Positions 35,338 to 44,204 of a stretch of DNA of 64,000 nucleotides are shown here, in pieces. Origin of the DNA: Candidatus Heimdallarchaeota archaeon (GTDB taxonomy: Archaea > Asgardarchaeota > Heimdallarchaeia > Heimdallarchaeales > Kariarchaeaceae); NCBI GenBank assembly GCA_026702845.1, contig JADCLS010000001.1, positions 744,001-808,000 of the forward strand, in the 5' to 3' direction. Both the position numbers and the translations under genes were made by a program. A model generated the notes under the pieces. The model had not been told where the DNA came from, made no database searches, and saw only the letters and a program-made list of their open reading frames with translations. How positions within the stretch are numbered: the first letter of the stretch is position 1; the number at the start of each line of letters is the position of its first letter.

Positions 35338-36201
35338 TCATAATTGATTATTGCGAATTTTTTGGTTTATATCTCTAAACTCATCGATTAATTCAGTTAA
35401 ATCGGGATTAGAATTGACTGTTCCAGTTTGTGTAGAGATGAATTCTGGTGGATTGAGAAGTCGAATCCTCTCCAGTATGGTTTCTTTTATCTCTTCTGCT
35501 GTCATTAAACCCACTAATCTCTCCTCTGCAACCACGGTCGTCTGCCCTGCAGTATGGATATTCAATGTGGATATCCCGAAAATTCTATCAAAGGGTCCTC
35601 TGGCAATATCAAGGTTAGTTATGGTTCGAAATGGCACAATTTTCAATGTCTTGGTAATAATTCCTTTACTTACAATCACCTCTGTCTCTGTAATCTGGTA
35701 CCAGATTGATCCATAATACATTCTCATGAGCCAATATGCAAGTGTTGATATTAATAAAATTGATAGTATTGTGGCTGTTATCATCAAACCATTCCAGAGA
35801 TTAACCAAAGAAAACGTAAGAATTACTGGACTTATAGAGATAAGGAGTACTGTCAGGTAAATTATTAGATATTTCAATAATAATGCTCGTACAGGATTGA
35901 ATTGGGGGTATATCACCTCTGCTTTCGGTCGATCCATATTTTGGGGTTCACCTTCTGAAATCAACCCCTGTAACCATTTGACTACATTAATACCTGTCTG
36001 TGTCAGTGTATACCCTGCATCCTGTTTGTCTATCAGATCAGAAAGTGATTTGAGATGGAAATTCAGCTTACCTGTTGAATTTTCTGTCAATTCGAGCAAT
36101 TCTGAATGTGATATTGGATGTGAATGATTGTTCAATTTGGCTAGAATTTCCCTTCTAATTGGATGTTGAACTGATTTTAGGATTGCAGAGACAGATGGCA
36201 T
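35338..36201 (-). CDS. Winged helix-TM-bPH2 fusion protein
   Basis: 287 residues. Residues 1-80 are a winged helix of the ArsR type (IRREILAKLNNHS, GKLNFHLKSLSDLI, GYTLTQTG). Two TM helices (about 112-135 and 140-160) follow. The remainder is a bacterial PH (bPH2/YdbS-like) domain: KIVPFRTITNLDIARGPFDR, then STLNIHTAGQ. The regulator domain is thus tied to the membrane. It is upstream-oriented away from, and 79 bases from, a related bPH2 gene. Confidence 0.85.
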   Translation of the reverse strand: MPSVSAILKSVQHPIRREILAKLNNHSHPISHSELLELTENSTGKLNFHLKSLSDLIDKQDAGYTLTQTGINVVKWLQGLISEGEPQNMDRPKAEVIYPQFNPVRALLLKYLIIYLTVLLISISPVILTFSLVNLWNGLMITATILSILLISTLAYWLMRMYYGSIWYQITETEVIVSKGIITKTLKIVPFRTITNLDIARGPFDRIFGISTLNIHTAGQTTVVAEERLVGLMTAEEIKETILERIRLLNPPEFISTQTGTVNSNPDLTELIDEFRDINQKIRNNQL

Positions 36202-36280
36202 TTGAATTTATATTATCTTTTATTGATTTTAATATTACTAGTGCTTGAAGAAAACCTGTGGGATTGATTGTATAATTTTA

Positions 36281-36892
36281 TCATTTTAGCTTTTCAAAAA
36301 GTAAATCCTTTAACTCTCTGACTTCTTTCAGTAATGCCTTCATATCATTATTTTCATAATCCTCATCATGGTCATAGTCATTATCATGACTAATAGCGGC
36401 ACTACCTTTGATTTTTCTGACCTTTTCTATTAAGAATTCTCTGAGTTCAGTTACCTGTTCATAGGGAATTCCATCGATTTTACCTTCAGGCATTGCAGGG
36501 CCTGATGATCCCGCAGTCTGTAATTCTACTGAACCAATCCCAAATAATCTGTCGAAAGGACCTTGTCTAATATCAATATTAGTAATTGTTCTGAATGGTA
36601 CTATTTTATTGCTCCTGGTAATTATCCCACGATTAACCTGTATAGATTCCTCAGCAATCTTGAAATCTACTGAATTATAATACTTAATAGATCCATATAT
36701 GCCTATTAGATGAATTGGAGCGGTTACTATGAAGGAATAGAAACTATACCAGAAACCTAAATTGGAATCGATGATCCACATAAAAATATCCATGGGGAGA
36801 TTGATCAATAAAAAGGAGATAATCCAGAGTAGGATGTATTTACTCCTTAGTGCAGTAATTGGTTTGAAGGGTTGGTTGGTAACGATTGTCAT
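36281..36892 (-). CDS. bPH2-domain membrane protein (YdbS-like)
   Basis: 203 residues: two TM helices (residues about 18-38 and 45-65), then a bPH2 domain (KIVPFRTITNIDIRQGPFDR, SVELQTAGSSG). An acidic linker and a coiled C-terminal helix (LLKEVRELKDLLFEKL) end it. The bPH2 core is closely similar to that of the next gene (35338-36201). Both genes lie on the same strand with 79 bases between, so they probably share a transcript and act together. Function of YdbS/YdbT proteins is not settled. Confidence 0.85.
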   Translation of the reverse strand: MTIVTNQPFKPITALRSKYILLWIISFLLINLPMDIFMWIIDSNLGFWYSFYSFIVTAPIHLIGIYGSIKYYNSVDFKIAEESIQVNRGIITRSNKIVPFRTITNIDIRQGPFDRLFGIGSVELQTAGSSGPAMPEGKIDGIPYEQVTELREFLIEKVRKIKGSAAISHDNDYDHDEDYENNDMKALLKEVRELKDLLFEKLK

Positions 36893-37144
36893 TTATTGTA
36901 CCTCCTAAAAATATAATTGGTCTGGTATTTATTAAGGATAATCGATAATAATTCTTGTCATATTATATTTCGCAAGGACAAGAGTTCTTGTCATGCTAGA
37001 AAAATATGATAAAATTGTACAATTATATAGAAATTTCCCAATTGAACTTGAATAAATTATGTATTGCTTTGAAATAGGTAGGTTCTATGATTTAATCTAT
37101 CATAAACAAACTAAGTTTAAGGGAAAAGGAATACATTAGTATCT

Positions 37145-37327
37145 GTGAAGGATGAAGTCTCTGAGGAATTGGCCCTACTAAAATCAGAAATAGAGACACT
37201 CAAGAACCAAGTACATAACTTGATGTTCAAAAGAGGGATTTTCCATAATGTTGTACGTTTGTTAGGATATGTTCTCTTCTTCATATTCGGAATGGCAGTA
37301 ATGGAATTGTTTTATGCTCAGTTGTGA
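37145..37327 (+). CDS. Small coiled-coil/TM protein
   Basis: 60 residues from GTG 37145. A charged coiled-coil (SEELALLKSEIETLKNQVHN) leads into one C-terminal TM helix (LLGYVLFFIFGMAVMELFY). Tail-anchored layout. No family recognised; plausible as a small real gene. Confidence 0.5.
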   Translation: MKDEVSEELALLKSEIETLKNQVHNLMFKRGIFHNVVRLLGYVLFFIFGMAVMELFYAQL

Positions 37328-37406
37328 ATGATGTATCACATTTTGTCAAATAATTGATAACCAAAATGATTATTAAGAGCCATAGTGATGATTGTATCAG
37401 AGAGAT

Positions 37407-37568
37407 ATGGTGACAAAAGACAAAAAAGTATATCTTTGTGAAATTGATGGCACGTTGTTTACCACACGAAGTGCATATGCCTATCATCTCAGGCACATTC
37501 ATAGAATTAAAATGGATAAGGATGGTAATTTGAGCAATATAAATCAACATAAAAGTAGTAAATCATAG
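37407..37568 (+). CDS. C2H2-like mini zinc-finger protein (53 aa)
   Basis: 53 residues from ATG 37407 to TAG 37566-37568. The core VYLCEIDGTLFTTRS then AYHLRHIH follows the C2H2 zinc-finger layout C-x2-C-x12-H-x4-H, but the second Cys is Asp. A basic C-terminal tail follows. Small C2H2-type proteins with DNA- or RNA-binding roles are frequent in archaea. The Asp substitution may weaken zinc binding. Confidence 0.5.
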   Translation: MVTKDKKVYLCEIDGTLFTTRSAYAYHLRHIHRIKMDKDGNLSNINQHKSSKS

Positions 37569-37578
37569 AATTTACTGT

Positions 37579-38379
37579 TCATCCATTATTAGCTTGAATT
37601 CTGGATATATCTTTTTCAACATAGTACACATAATACTTATTGGGATGTTGGAAACCCAGCTTAACTCCAATATCCTTTGAAAGAGAATTTACTGCATCCC
37701 AGCTAAGTCTTCCGCCTAGATCTAGGACATGATTGATCAAATTCTTGGCAACAATTTTGGCAAAACCCCGTTGTCGATATTTTAATAGATTTCTTGTTCT
37801 GATATCAATCGAATACTCATTATCCAGAAATTGTGTTCCTATACAGTAACTCACAAGCATATTTTCTTTTAGGTCTATAATACCATAACCAATACTCTTT
37901 TCCAAGTATTTCTTCACAGAAATATAAGTCATATATGCCATTCTTCCCATTTCTCCTGTAAATAGATGTTCATCATCAACTGTTAGCTCTCGTAGCTCAA
38001 ATCCTTCGATTTTGATTTCATTAAACTCAAGCATATTTTTATCTAGATCATCCGAGAAGGTTGACCAACGTTCCTTCTTTATTACAGTTGTGAAATGATA
38101 TTTCAATACCGCTTCCCAATCTGCATTTTGATCATTATGGGGTACAATGATCAAGGTCGGATGATTAAAATTAGTAAATGCATTCTCAATATCATCTTCT
38201 AATCTTGCATTCAGCACCGAAATTAACGGATTACCCAAGAAGTAAACAGAATCAGAGCCAATCCATGCCTTTGTTCGTTCATCAGTACAGATCAATTTGA
38301 AATAACTCCTTAGGTATTTAATACTAGTATTTTCCTCAAATAATTTCAATAATTGATTAAAATCAACCTGATCTGACAT
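37579..38379 (-). CDS. GNAT_acetyltran-type acetyltransferase (PF12746-like)
   Basis: 266 residues from ATG 38379. The C-terminal domain shows YSIDIRTRNLLKYRQRGFAK (acetyl-CoA loop), then INHVLDLGGRLSWDAVN and SLSKDIGVKLGF. This is the arrangement of the ZmaR-like GNAT acetyltransferases, with an N-terminal half that is a divergent GNAT. Acceptor unknown; relatives include antibiotic self-resistance enzymes. Single gene. Confidence 0.8.
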   Translation of the reverse strand: MSDQVDFNQLLKLFEENTSIKYLRSYFKLICTDERTKAWIGSDSVYFLGNPLISVLNARLEDDIENAFTNFNHPTLIIVPHNDQNADWEAVLKYHFTTVIKKERWSTFSDDLDKNMLEFNEIKIEGFELRELTVDDEHLFTGEMGRMAYMTYISVKKYLEKSIGYGIIDLKENMLVSYCIGTQFLDNEYSIDIRTRNLLKYRQRGFAKIVAKNLINHVLDLGGRLSWDAVNSLSKDIGVKLGFQHPNKYYVYYVEKDISRIQANNG

Positions 38380-38566
38380 TGTATGATTTGTAGTTCATAC
38401 TTTTTAATCTAAATGTTATCTAAAGTCTTTGAGGAAGTGGGTAAATTTTGTTAGAATATTGAGTCTATGAGTGTTTGAATCTTAATTACAGTGATCTCTT
38501 CAGAGAGTTCGAAATAGATTGGACTAAAAGATTGATTTTATTAATGCATTAGGAGTTTGATCTTCT

Positions 38567-38872
38567 ATGGATTGTAGATTATTAAGATTTAATAATGAGA
38601 AATGGCAGGATTCTGAGTTATTTGAGGGTGTGAAGTTCAAGGCATTTAGAATAGATAATAAACTACTTCGATTAGTAAAATTTCCCCAGGGATTTGTTGA
38701 ACCCAAATGGTGTACAAATAAGCATATTGGGATAGTGATCTCAGGCAGATTCAAGCTTCAATTTACTGATGTAGAGATGGATTACCAACCCCTTGATAGC
38801 TTTATCCTCAATTCAGATCACATTATTCATGCAGTAGAGGAATCTGTACTATTTTTGATAGATGAGGATTGA
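38567..38872 (+). CDS. Cupin-domain protein
   Basis: 101 residues, a single cupin barrel: FVEPKWCTNKHIGIVISGRF (motif 1 with a retained His), then a final strand with SDHIIHAVEE (motif 2 His). The number of metal ligands is reduced compared with classic cupins. AGGAG lies at 38551-38555. It converges on the LRR gene 5 bases away. Confidence 0.78.
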   Translation: MDCRLLRFNNEKWQDSELFEGVKFKAFRIDNKLLRLVKFPQGFVEPKWCTNKHIGIVISGRFKLQFTDVEMDYQPLDSFILNSDHIIHAVEESVLFLIDED

Positions 38873-38877
38873 TCTTT

Positions 38878-39411
38878 TTAAAGATCAAATTCAAGTAAAT
38901 TGTCTAAAAATGGTTTAATTTTGTCATTTACTGATATATAATTATTCTCGCTGAGATCTAATAATAACAAGTTCTCTAGTTTTGTGATTCCTTCAGGGAT
39001 ATTTCTAATCTGATTATTGTTCAAAAAAACCTCCTTCAGAGCTTCTAGTGAGAGCATTACTTCGGGAAAATGATATATTTTATTGTACCCAAGAGATAAT
39101 ACCTCCAATTGTTGAAGATTCTTCATCTCTCTTGGAAGAATAGATATGCGATTCTCAGATAAATATAATTCTTTTAACTCTATCAATTTCTCTATAGATC
39201 CTGGAATTGTTCTAATCATATTTCCTACCATATTTAGACATTTTAGGTTTTGAAACTCAAAAACTATTGATGGAATTACTGAAAGATTATTGCTTTGCAA
39301 TTCAAGATATACAAGCTTATCATCCTCAAATTTCGTAAATATGTTAACTGATTGATTTTGTTTAGAGATTACTCTCTCAAGTTCATCAATTTTTTTCTTA
39401 TCAGACTGCAA
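38878..39411 (-). CDS. Leucine-rich repeat protein
   Basis: 177 residues from TTG 39411. Five 23-residue LRRs of the LPxxI / L-x-L-x-x-N type are seen, for example LKELYLSENRISILP, LEVLSLGYNKIYHFP and LKEVFLNNNQIRNIP. No signal peptide or TM, so intracellular binding of another protein is likely. A short charged coiled N-terminus leads into the repeats. LRR proteins are frequent in Asgard genomes. Confidence 0.85.
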   Translation of the reverse strand: MQSDKKKIDELERVISKQNQSVNIFTKFEDDKLVYLELQSNNLSVIPSIVFEFQNLKCLNMVGNMIRTIPGSIEKLIELKELYLSENRISILPREMKNLQQLEVLSLGYNKIYHFPEVMLSLEALKEVFLNNNQIRNIPEGITKLENLLLLDLSENNYISVNDKIKPFLDNLLEFDL

Positions 39412-39561
39412 TAGATTAAAATGAATGGTTCTTGATATAACACATTCTATGAACTTAACTTGATTTGGATTAATAAATTCATATATTTTTCATATACATA
39501 CCTTGCTCAAGTTTCTAAAACTGCAGTTATGACATATGCCGGGAGCTAATACTTAATTAAG

Positions 39562-40389
39562 GTGATTAATCTATATACCAACTTGATGACTGACTATATA
39601 TCCAAAGAATACTTATCATTCTTACTAGGCTCTTCGTCTCTAGTATTATTTCTTATGACAATAAGTTCTTTACTAGGGATATTAATTCCTGACAAGATCT
39701 ATCCATCCGATTATCTTGCCTCATCTTTCCTACCCAATGATGTGGTGAACTTGAGTATTATTCTGCCTATATTCCTCTATTGTCTTTATTCTCTGAAATC
39801 AGGGAAGTTATTGGGAATACTCTCTCTACCTGGAGCATTGCTTTATACAGTGTACATTTACTCCATATATTTCATAGGTACAACTGGAGGTATTATACGA
39901 ATTCTCTACCTATTTCTTATCACTATCAGTATTTACAGCCTCATTTTTTATATTACACAATGTAATTTTGAATCCATAGTATCTAAGATGGAAGGTGTCA
40001 ATCATAGGCTTATCTCCCTGCTTCTTATCAGTATTGCAGGAATATTTATGTTGCGTCAGATAGTGGTTATGTTCAGCCCTCAGGATGTGGATATAGTATT
40101 AAATGGTCAATTATTTGGTGATTTTGTAGTTTTTGGTGCTTCTATGTTGCTGGGTGGATACTTATTATGGAAACAAAATGCCTTGGGATATATTGCCAGT
40201 ACAGGATTATTGCTTTTCTGTTGTATATCCTTTCTTGCTCTTGTTCCATTTATGATAATTCAAGCTTCAATGAATGATATGCCAGTTGATTGGGGAGGAA
40301 TTATTTTTGTTTTATTTTTTGGGATGATCGCTTTTGTTCCTTTCACCAAATACTATATCTTGGGCCTTAGAAAGGTGGAATTCAATTAG
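39562..40389 (+). CDS. Eight-TM membrane protein, unknown
   Basis: 275 residues from GTG 39562, or ATG 39586. About eight hydrophobic helices. No charged motif or conserved residues that I recognise. Convergent overlap of 8 bases with the next gene. Function unknown. Confidence 0.68.
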   Translation: MINLYTNLMTDYISKEYLSFLLGSSSLVLFLMTISSLLGILIPDKIYPSDYLASSFLPNDVVNLSIILPIFLYCLYSLKSGKLLGILSLPGALLYTVYIYSIYFIGTTGGIIRILYLFLITISIYSLIFYITQCNFESIVSKMEGVNHRLISLLLISIAGIFMLRQIVVMFSPQDVDIVLNGQLFGDFVVFGASMLLGGYLLWKQNALGYIASTGLLLFCCISFLALVPFMIIQASMNDMPVDWGGIIFVLFFGMIAFVPFTKYYILGLRKVEFN

Positions 40390-40798
40390 TATTATTTATT
40401 TTAGAACGTCTTAATAAGAGAATTGGCAATAATTCCATCAATGCAATCAGAAGTAATCCAATAATTCCAAGAACATTGTCATCTGAAATTCCTCCTGCAT
40501 TAGATATTATTAGAAGTGGCACAATTAGCATCGCAAGTGAATGATATATGGAAATGGCTATCATAAAGATCCTATGCCAAGCGAAGATCCCACGTTGAAT
40601 AGATCTATACATCCAAGGTATTCCAAGGAAAACTAAAAACCCATGGTAAATGAGTGAAATTAAACCAGAGGTACTTATGGTATCAATTTGCTGAGTTGTA
40701 ATATCTCCGATTGCATCAATTAGTACAAAAAAACTGATTGTTCCAATAATTATGGTGATGAATTCAGAAATAGGTTTTACCTCATTTGTATCTGTCAT
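40382..40798 (-). CDS. Four-TM membrane protein, unknown
   Basis: 138 residues from ATG 40798. Four TM helices (residues about 10-30, 45-65, 75-98, 108-128) and a basic C-terminal end (LLLRRSKINN). No family recognised. Confidence 0.65.
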   Translation of the reverse strand: MTDTNEVKPISEFITIIIGTISFFVLIDAIGDITTQQIDTISTSGLISLIYHGFLVFLGIPWMYRSIQRGIFAWHRIFMIAISIYHSLAMLIVPLLIISNAGGISDDNVLGIIGLLLIALMELLPILLLRRSKINNTN

Positions 40799-40900
40799 AT
40801 CCCCTTTTGAAGTTCTTATGTAATTAATACTTATCTCAAGGGGATTTTTTGAATGAGTGATATTTAATTGTAATTTGTGACCTCGAATTTATCTTGCCAA

Positions 40901-41704
40901 TTAGTAGTATGGAAATGCTTTTTCAAATCTCTCCTTCTTAGTTGAGAGTGTATTGATCAATCCATCTAGGGTCATATCGAATTTTTCTGTGACTTTTGTG
41001 TTGTATTCATAGGGTTGGAGCACCAGTATATCAGAAACTCTGTTCATCATATTAATTTCAGCTTTATCATTACCATCTACTTCAGTAATTTTGGCATATT
41101 CAAGTGAGTGGATGTTCTCAAGATGAACATTACTTGGTTTTGCCAGAAGTTCTGCATACTGTAAGCAAGATTTCTCAATAGATTTATCTATTACAGTATT
41201 TGAGTTGTCATACTTAAGAAATTTAAGGTCTGGAAATCTGCTGAAATCAATTTTATGGTTTGCAAGATTGAGTCGTAGGTAAAGCCATGTTACAGATTCT
41301 GGAATAATACAATTATCAAATGTTTTCAGGTTTGGTTCATCAATATAAATGAATTTCAGATTTTTTCCGGGCCTGAATGGGGGGAGATTAGTTAGCCCTA
41401 TTCCATCTATAATAATTGCTCTCATATACTTCATCTCAAATAACGATCTTGGAATAACCAACTCCTTCCAGAATGATTCTATAAAGTGATTCGTTAATCT
41501 GCTTTTCTTTATGGTAAATATACTAAATCTCATTGGTTTGAATCTGTATACTAATTGCTTATTTATTACTTCAAATCCAGACATTAACCAATCGAATGCT
41601 ATTTCTAATTTTAGAATCTTGATTTCAACAATTAATTGCTGGATCTCTTCCTTGTTTAGATAATTATCTCTGATTAACGAGTTAATCCAATTTGGAAGGA
41701 TCAT
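40901..41704 (-). CDS. Divergent LRR-like protein
   Basis: 267 residues. The middle region has degenerate repeats reminiscent of LRRs (MRAIIIDGIGLTNLPPFRPG, LKFIYIDEPNLKTFDN, LKFLKYDNSN), with an all-helical N-terminus. There is no TM. Could be an ancient LRR relative or an unrelated repeat fold. Function unknown. Confidence 0.6.
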   Translation of the reverse strand: MILPNWINSLIRDNYLNKEEIQQLIVEIKILKLEIAFDWLMSGFEVINKQLVYRFKPMRFSIFTIKKSRLTNHFIESFWKELVIPRSLFEMKYMRAIIIDGIGLTNLPPFRPGKNLKFIYIDEPNLKTFDNCIIPESVTWLYLRLNLANHKIDFSRFPDLKFLKYDNSNTVIDKSIEKSCLQYAELLAKPSNVHLENIHSLEYAKITEVDGNDKAEINMMNRVSDILVLQPYEYNTKVTEKFDMTLDGLINTLSTKKERFEKAFPYY

Positions 41705-41794
41705 GACAGGAAGAGATCATACTTGTGCTTTATATTCCATTGTATCATTTATTGGATATATGTTAAAATTGTAGAAATTACTCATTCAATTCAT

Positions 41795-42700
41795 TTATTG
41801 TTGTATACCTGTTATTTCGAAGAAATTGTTAGTATTACTAATTGTGTAAATATGAGCCTGTCCACAACCTCGATCCTCAAGATCTTCTATTAGAGCTTTA
41901 CAATATCTATTTCCTGCAGCTTTCTCATCATCAGTGGTAAATTGTCCTCGTAAATCCTGTTTTACTAAAGTATCAATTGGTAGACCAAATAGTTCGATTA
42001 ACCGGAGTCTTGCAGGTAAAATTCCAGCATAAATGGGTATCTCTATCCCTGCTTGATCTATGAAATCGAAATAATAATCTGCTTTGAAAAATCCCTGAGT
42101 TATCAAGTATTCCGCACCTAGTTTCTGTTTTTTCTGAGCATACGCGATTTGATTCTCTCTGATAGAGACTTGTTTTCCTGACCTAGTAATTTTACATGGA
42201 TTTATATCAATCACATTCCCAATCATAAAAGTTGGATTAATTAAGGGATCAACCAGCTTTCCACTTTTATTCATAGTTTTATATTTTGAAGATAGATAAT
42301 TAGTTTTACCGGTTTTTAAGTAGGATACAAAACCCAGTAAATCAAATCCATTCTCAAAATAGTTGGGATCTTTAGGACCTCGTGGATTACCTAGAATGGG
42401 TAAAATATCAGAAATATTATGTGCATGTGCATCTAGGATCTGGGTATAGACATCATAATGGGTCAATCTAGTTGTGAGATGAAGACTCACTCGCACATTA
42501 TGATCAACTTTACCTATGTGTTCCTGTAACCACTTTGCAGTAGAAAGAGATGAATATCCAAATACTGGACGATTTGTTATAGAAATCATATTCACATAGG
42601 GGAGATAGCTATCAATCTCTTCAGTAATAGAATCTTGGATCTCATGTAATGAAACATATGGTCCTGAGGGAGGTTCTATTTCAACTGAGATTTTCATCAT
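41795..42700 (-). CDS. metF: Methylenetetrahydrofolate reductase family protein
   Basis: 301 residues. The barrel starts with ISVEIEPPSG and carries NMISITNRP, a VRVSLHLTTRL segment where the family usually has H-L-T-C, and DILPILGNPRG. It reduces methylene- to methyl-tetrahydrofolate (or tetrahydrofolate-like carrier) with FAD. The catalytic Glu of EIEPP is present. It lies on the same strand downstream of the methionine synthase genes, though a small plus-strand ORF separates them. It would supply the methyl group for MetH. Confidence 0.85.
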   Translation of the reverse strand: MMKISVEIEPPSGPYVSLHEIQDSITEEIDSYLPYVNMISITNRPVFGYSSLSTAKWLQEHIGKVDHNVRVSLHLTTRLTHYDVYTQILDAHAHNISDILPILGNPRGPKDPNYFENGFDLLGFVSYLKTGKTNYLSSKYKTMNKSGKLVDPLINPTFMIGNVIDINPCKITRSGKQVSIRENQIAYAQKKQKLGAEYLITQGFFKADYYFDFIDQAGIEIPIYAGILPARLRLIELFGLPIDTLVKQDLRGQFTTDDEKAAGNRYCKALIEDLEDRGCGQAHIYTISNTNNFFEITGIQQ

Positions 42701-42998
42701 TTATCACTTAGAGGATTAAATACGAATTTTGCTATATAGATTTCTATTAGGATTGTAATAATTTATTCGTATTGGCATTAATTTACTCAGATGAAAATAA
42801 TAAATCTAGGGAAAGATTTTCATTGATCTACTGTATACTGAGTGTAATTCCCTCAAAACCTATGTAAATGTTCTTTTATTTGAATACTCAAAATTCCAAC
42901 TTCATATCTAGAATGTTGGTCTCTCCACTGAATATATCTAGGATCGTTCCCATAAGCCAATCACATAAATTTATTAACTCTAGATTACTAGTCATCAC

Positions 42999-43358
42999 GT
43001 GGTTTCTTACGAAATTAATATCGAGAAGGTATTTAAGTACCTTGATGGAAAGGAATACAAGGTTTTTTCTCAGATATTTGACCGTAGAAGCAAAGGAAAA
43101 TGTGAATGCTTGGAAGATTGGGCAAAAATAATTGAATCTATTTGGGATGAGTGGTATAATGATTTTCCAGAGTATAGAGAATGTGATCTTACAGTTATGG
43201 CTCGTATTAGTATTGAAATTGATGAGTTAAAACAACGATTGATTTGTATGATACTGGGTCATAGAAATAAACAATATACTGGTTTATGTCGTTTAGGGCA
43301 TGAGTATAGCTCATATTGGTGTGATAGGTGTGGACAGACATTAAAAATAACCAAATAA
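42999..43358 (+). CDS. Small protein with C-terminal zinc-binding motif
   Basis: 119 residues from GTG 42999. A helical N-terminal part is followed by ICMILGHRN and CRLGHEYSSYWCDRCGQTLK, a C-x4-H...C-x2-C motif resembling DUF1660-type prophage zinc-binding proteins. It is inserted between metF and the methionine synthase genes on the opposite strand. Function unknown. Confidence 0.55.
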   Translation: MVSYEINIEKVFKYLDGKEYKVFSQIFDRRSKGKCECLEDWAKIIESIWDEWYNDFPEYRECDLTVMARISIEIDELKQRLICMILGHRNKQYTGLCRLGHEYSSYWCDRCGQTLKITK

Positions 43359-43417
43359 GGAATAGTAGTTATTGATGCTTCTTGGAGATCATAAAGATAT
43401 AATCATTAGTTTGTTCT

Positions 43418-44203
43418 TCAAACAGTAAAATATTTTGATTCTGGATGGTGAAATACCAATGCTGATACTGATGCCTCAGGATCCATCATATATGATTCTG
43501 TTAAACTCACTCCTATTTCTTCAGGTCTGAGCAATTGCCACATGATTTTCTGATCCTTCATATCAGGACATGCAGGATAGCCATAACTGTATCTGGTTCC
43601 CACATATTCTCCATGTCGATATGTAACTGTTTCATCAATTATACCCCATAATCTCCTGATTTCATGATGAACATATTCTGCCATAGATTCTGCAGTTTTT
43701 ATTGCCAGTGCCTGTAAGATAAATGAATCTTTGAATGCACCTTCTTCTTCCCATTCCTTTGCAATATCAAAGATATGCTTGCCACTGGTTGCAACAAATA
43801 GGCCAAGAGAATCATGTTTTGGATGTATGTAATCACTTAAACACAAATGAGGTGGTTTATTCTGTCTGGGAAAGTTTAATTCTACAGGACCACTCGGAGT
43901 ATCAAGAATGATGCTATCCTGATCCGAGTGACATTTGAACAGCTGAAACACTGCTTTTGCCTGGAGAATATCCTCTCTGATGATTCGTTTTCTAATTTCT
44001 TGCACATTCTTGTATAAGATAATTGCCTTGGGATCCCTATCCTGTAATGCGACGTCTATATTTCTTGAAAATCCTAGTAATTTACGATAAAGAAAGCGTG
44101 TATTTTCGTATTCCCATACCTTCTCCAAATCTACATGTTCCATTATCATTCGATTTATATGAGCAGGCTCTGGTATCCTGTCTTCAGAAAGTGGAGTTGA
44201 CAT
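43418..44203 (-). CDS. Methionine synthase reactivation domain as separate protein
   Basis: 261 residues corresponding to the AdoMet-binding activation domain of MetH: RYSYGYPACPDMKDQ (the R-x-x-x-G-Y-P-A-C-P signature) and LTESYMMDPEASVSALVFHHP. In usual MetH this domain is fused at the C-terminus and reductively methylates cob(II)alamin. Here it is a separate gene, one base after metH. No reductase partner is nearby. Confidence 0.9.
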   Translation of the reverse strand: MSTPLSEDRIPEPAHINRMIMEHVDLEKVWEYENTRFLYRKLLGFSRNIDVALQDRDPKAIILYKNVQEIRKRIIREDILQAKAVFQLFKCHSDQDSIILDTPSGPVELNFPRQNKPPHLCLSDYIHPKHDSLGLFVATSGKHIFDIAKEWEEEGAFKDSFILQALAIKTAESMAEYVHHEIRRLWGIIDETVTYRHGEYVGTRYSYGYPACPDMKDQKIMWQLLRPEEIGVSLTESYMMDPEASVSALVFHHPESKYFTV

Positions 44204-44204
44204 G

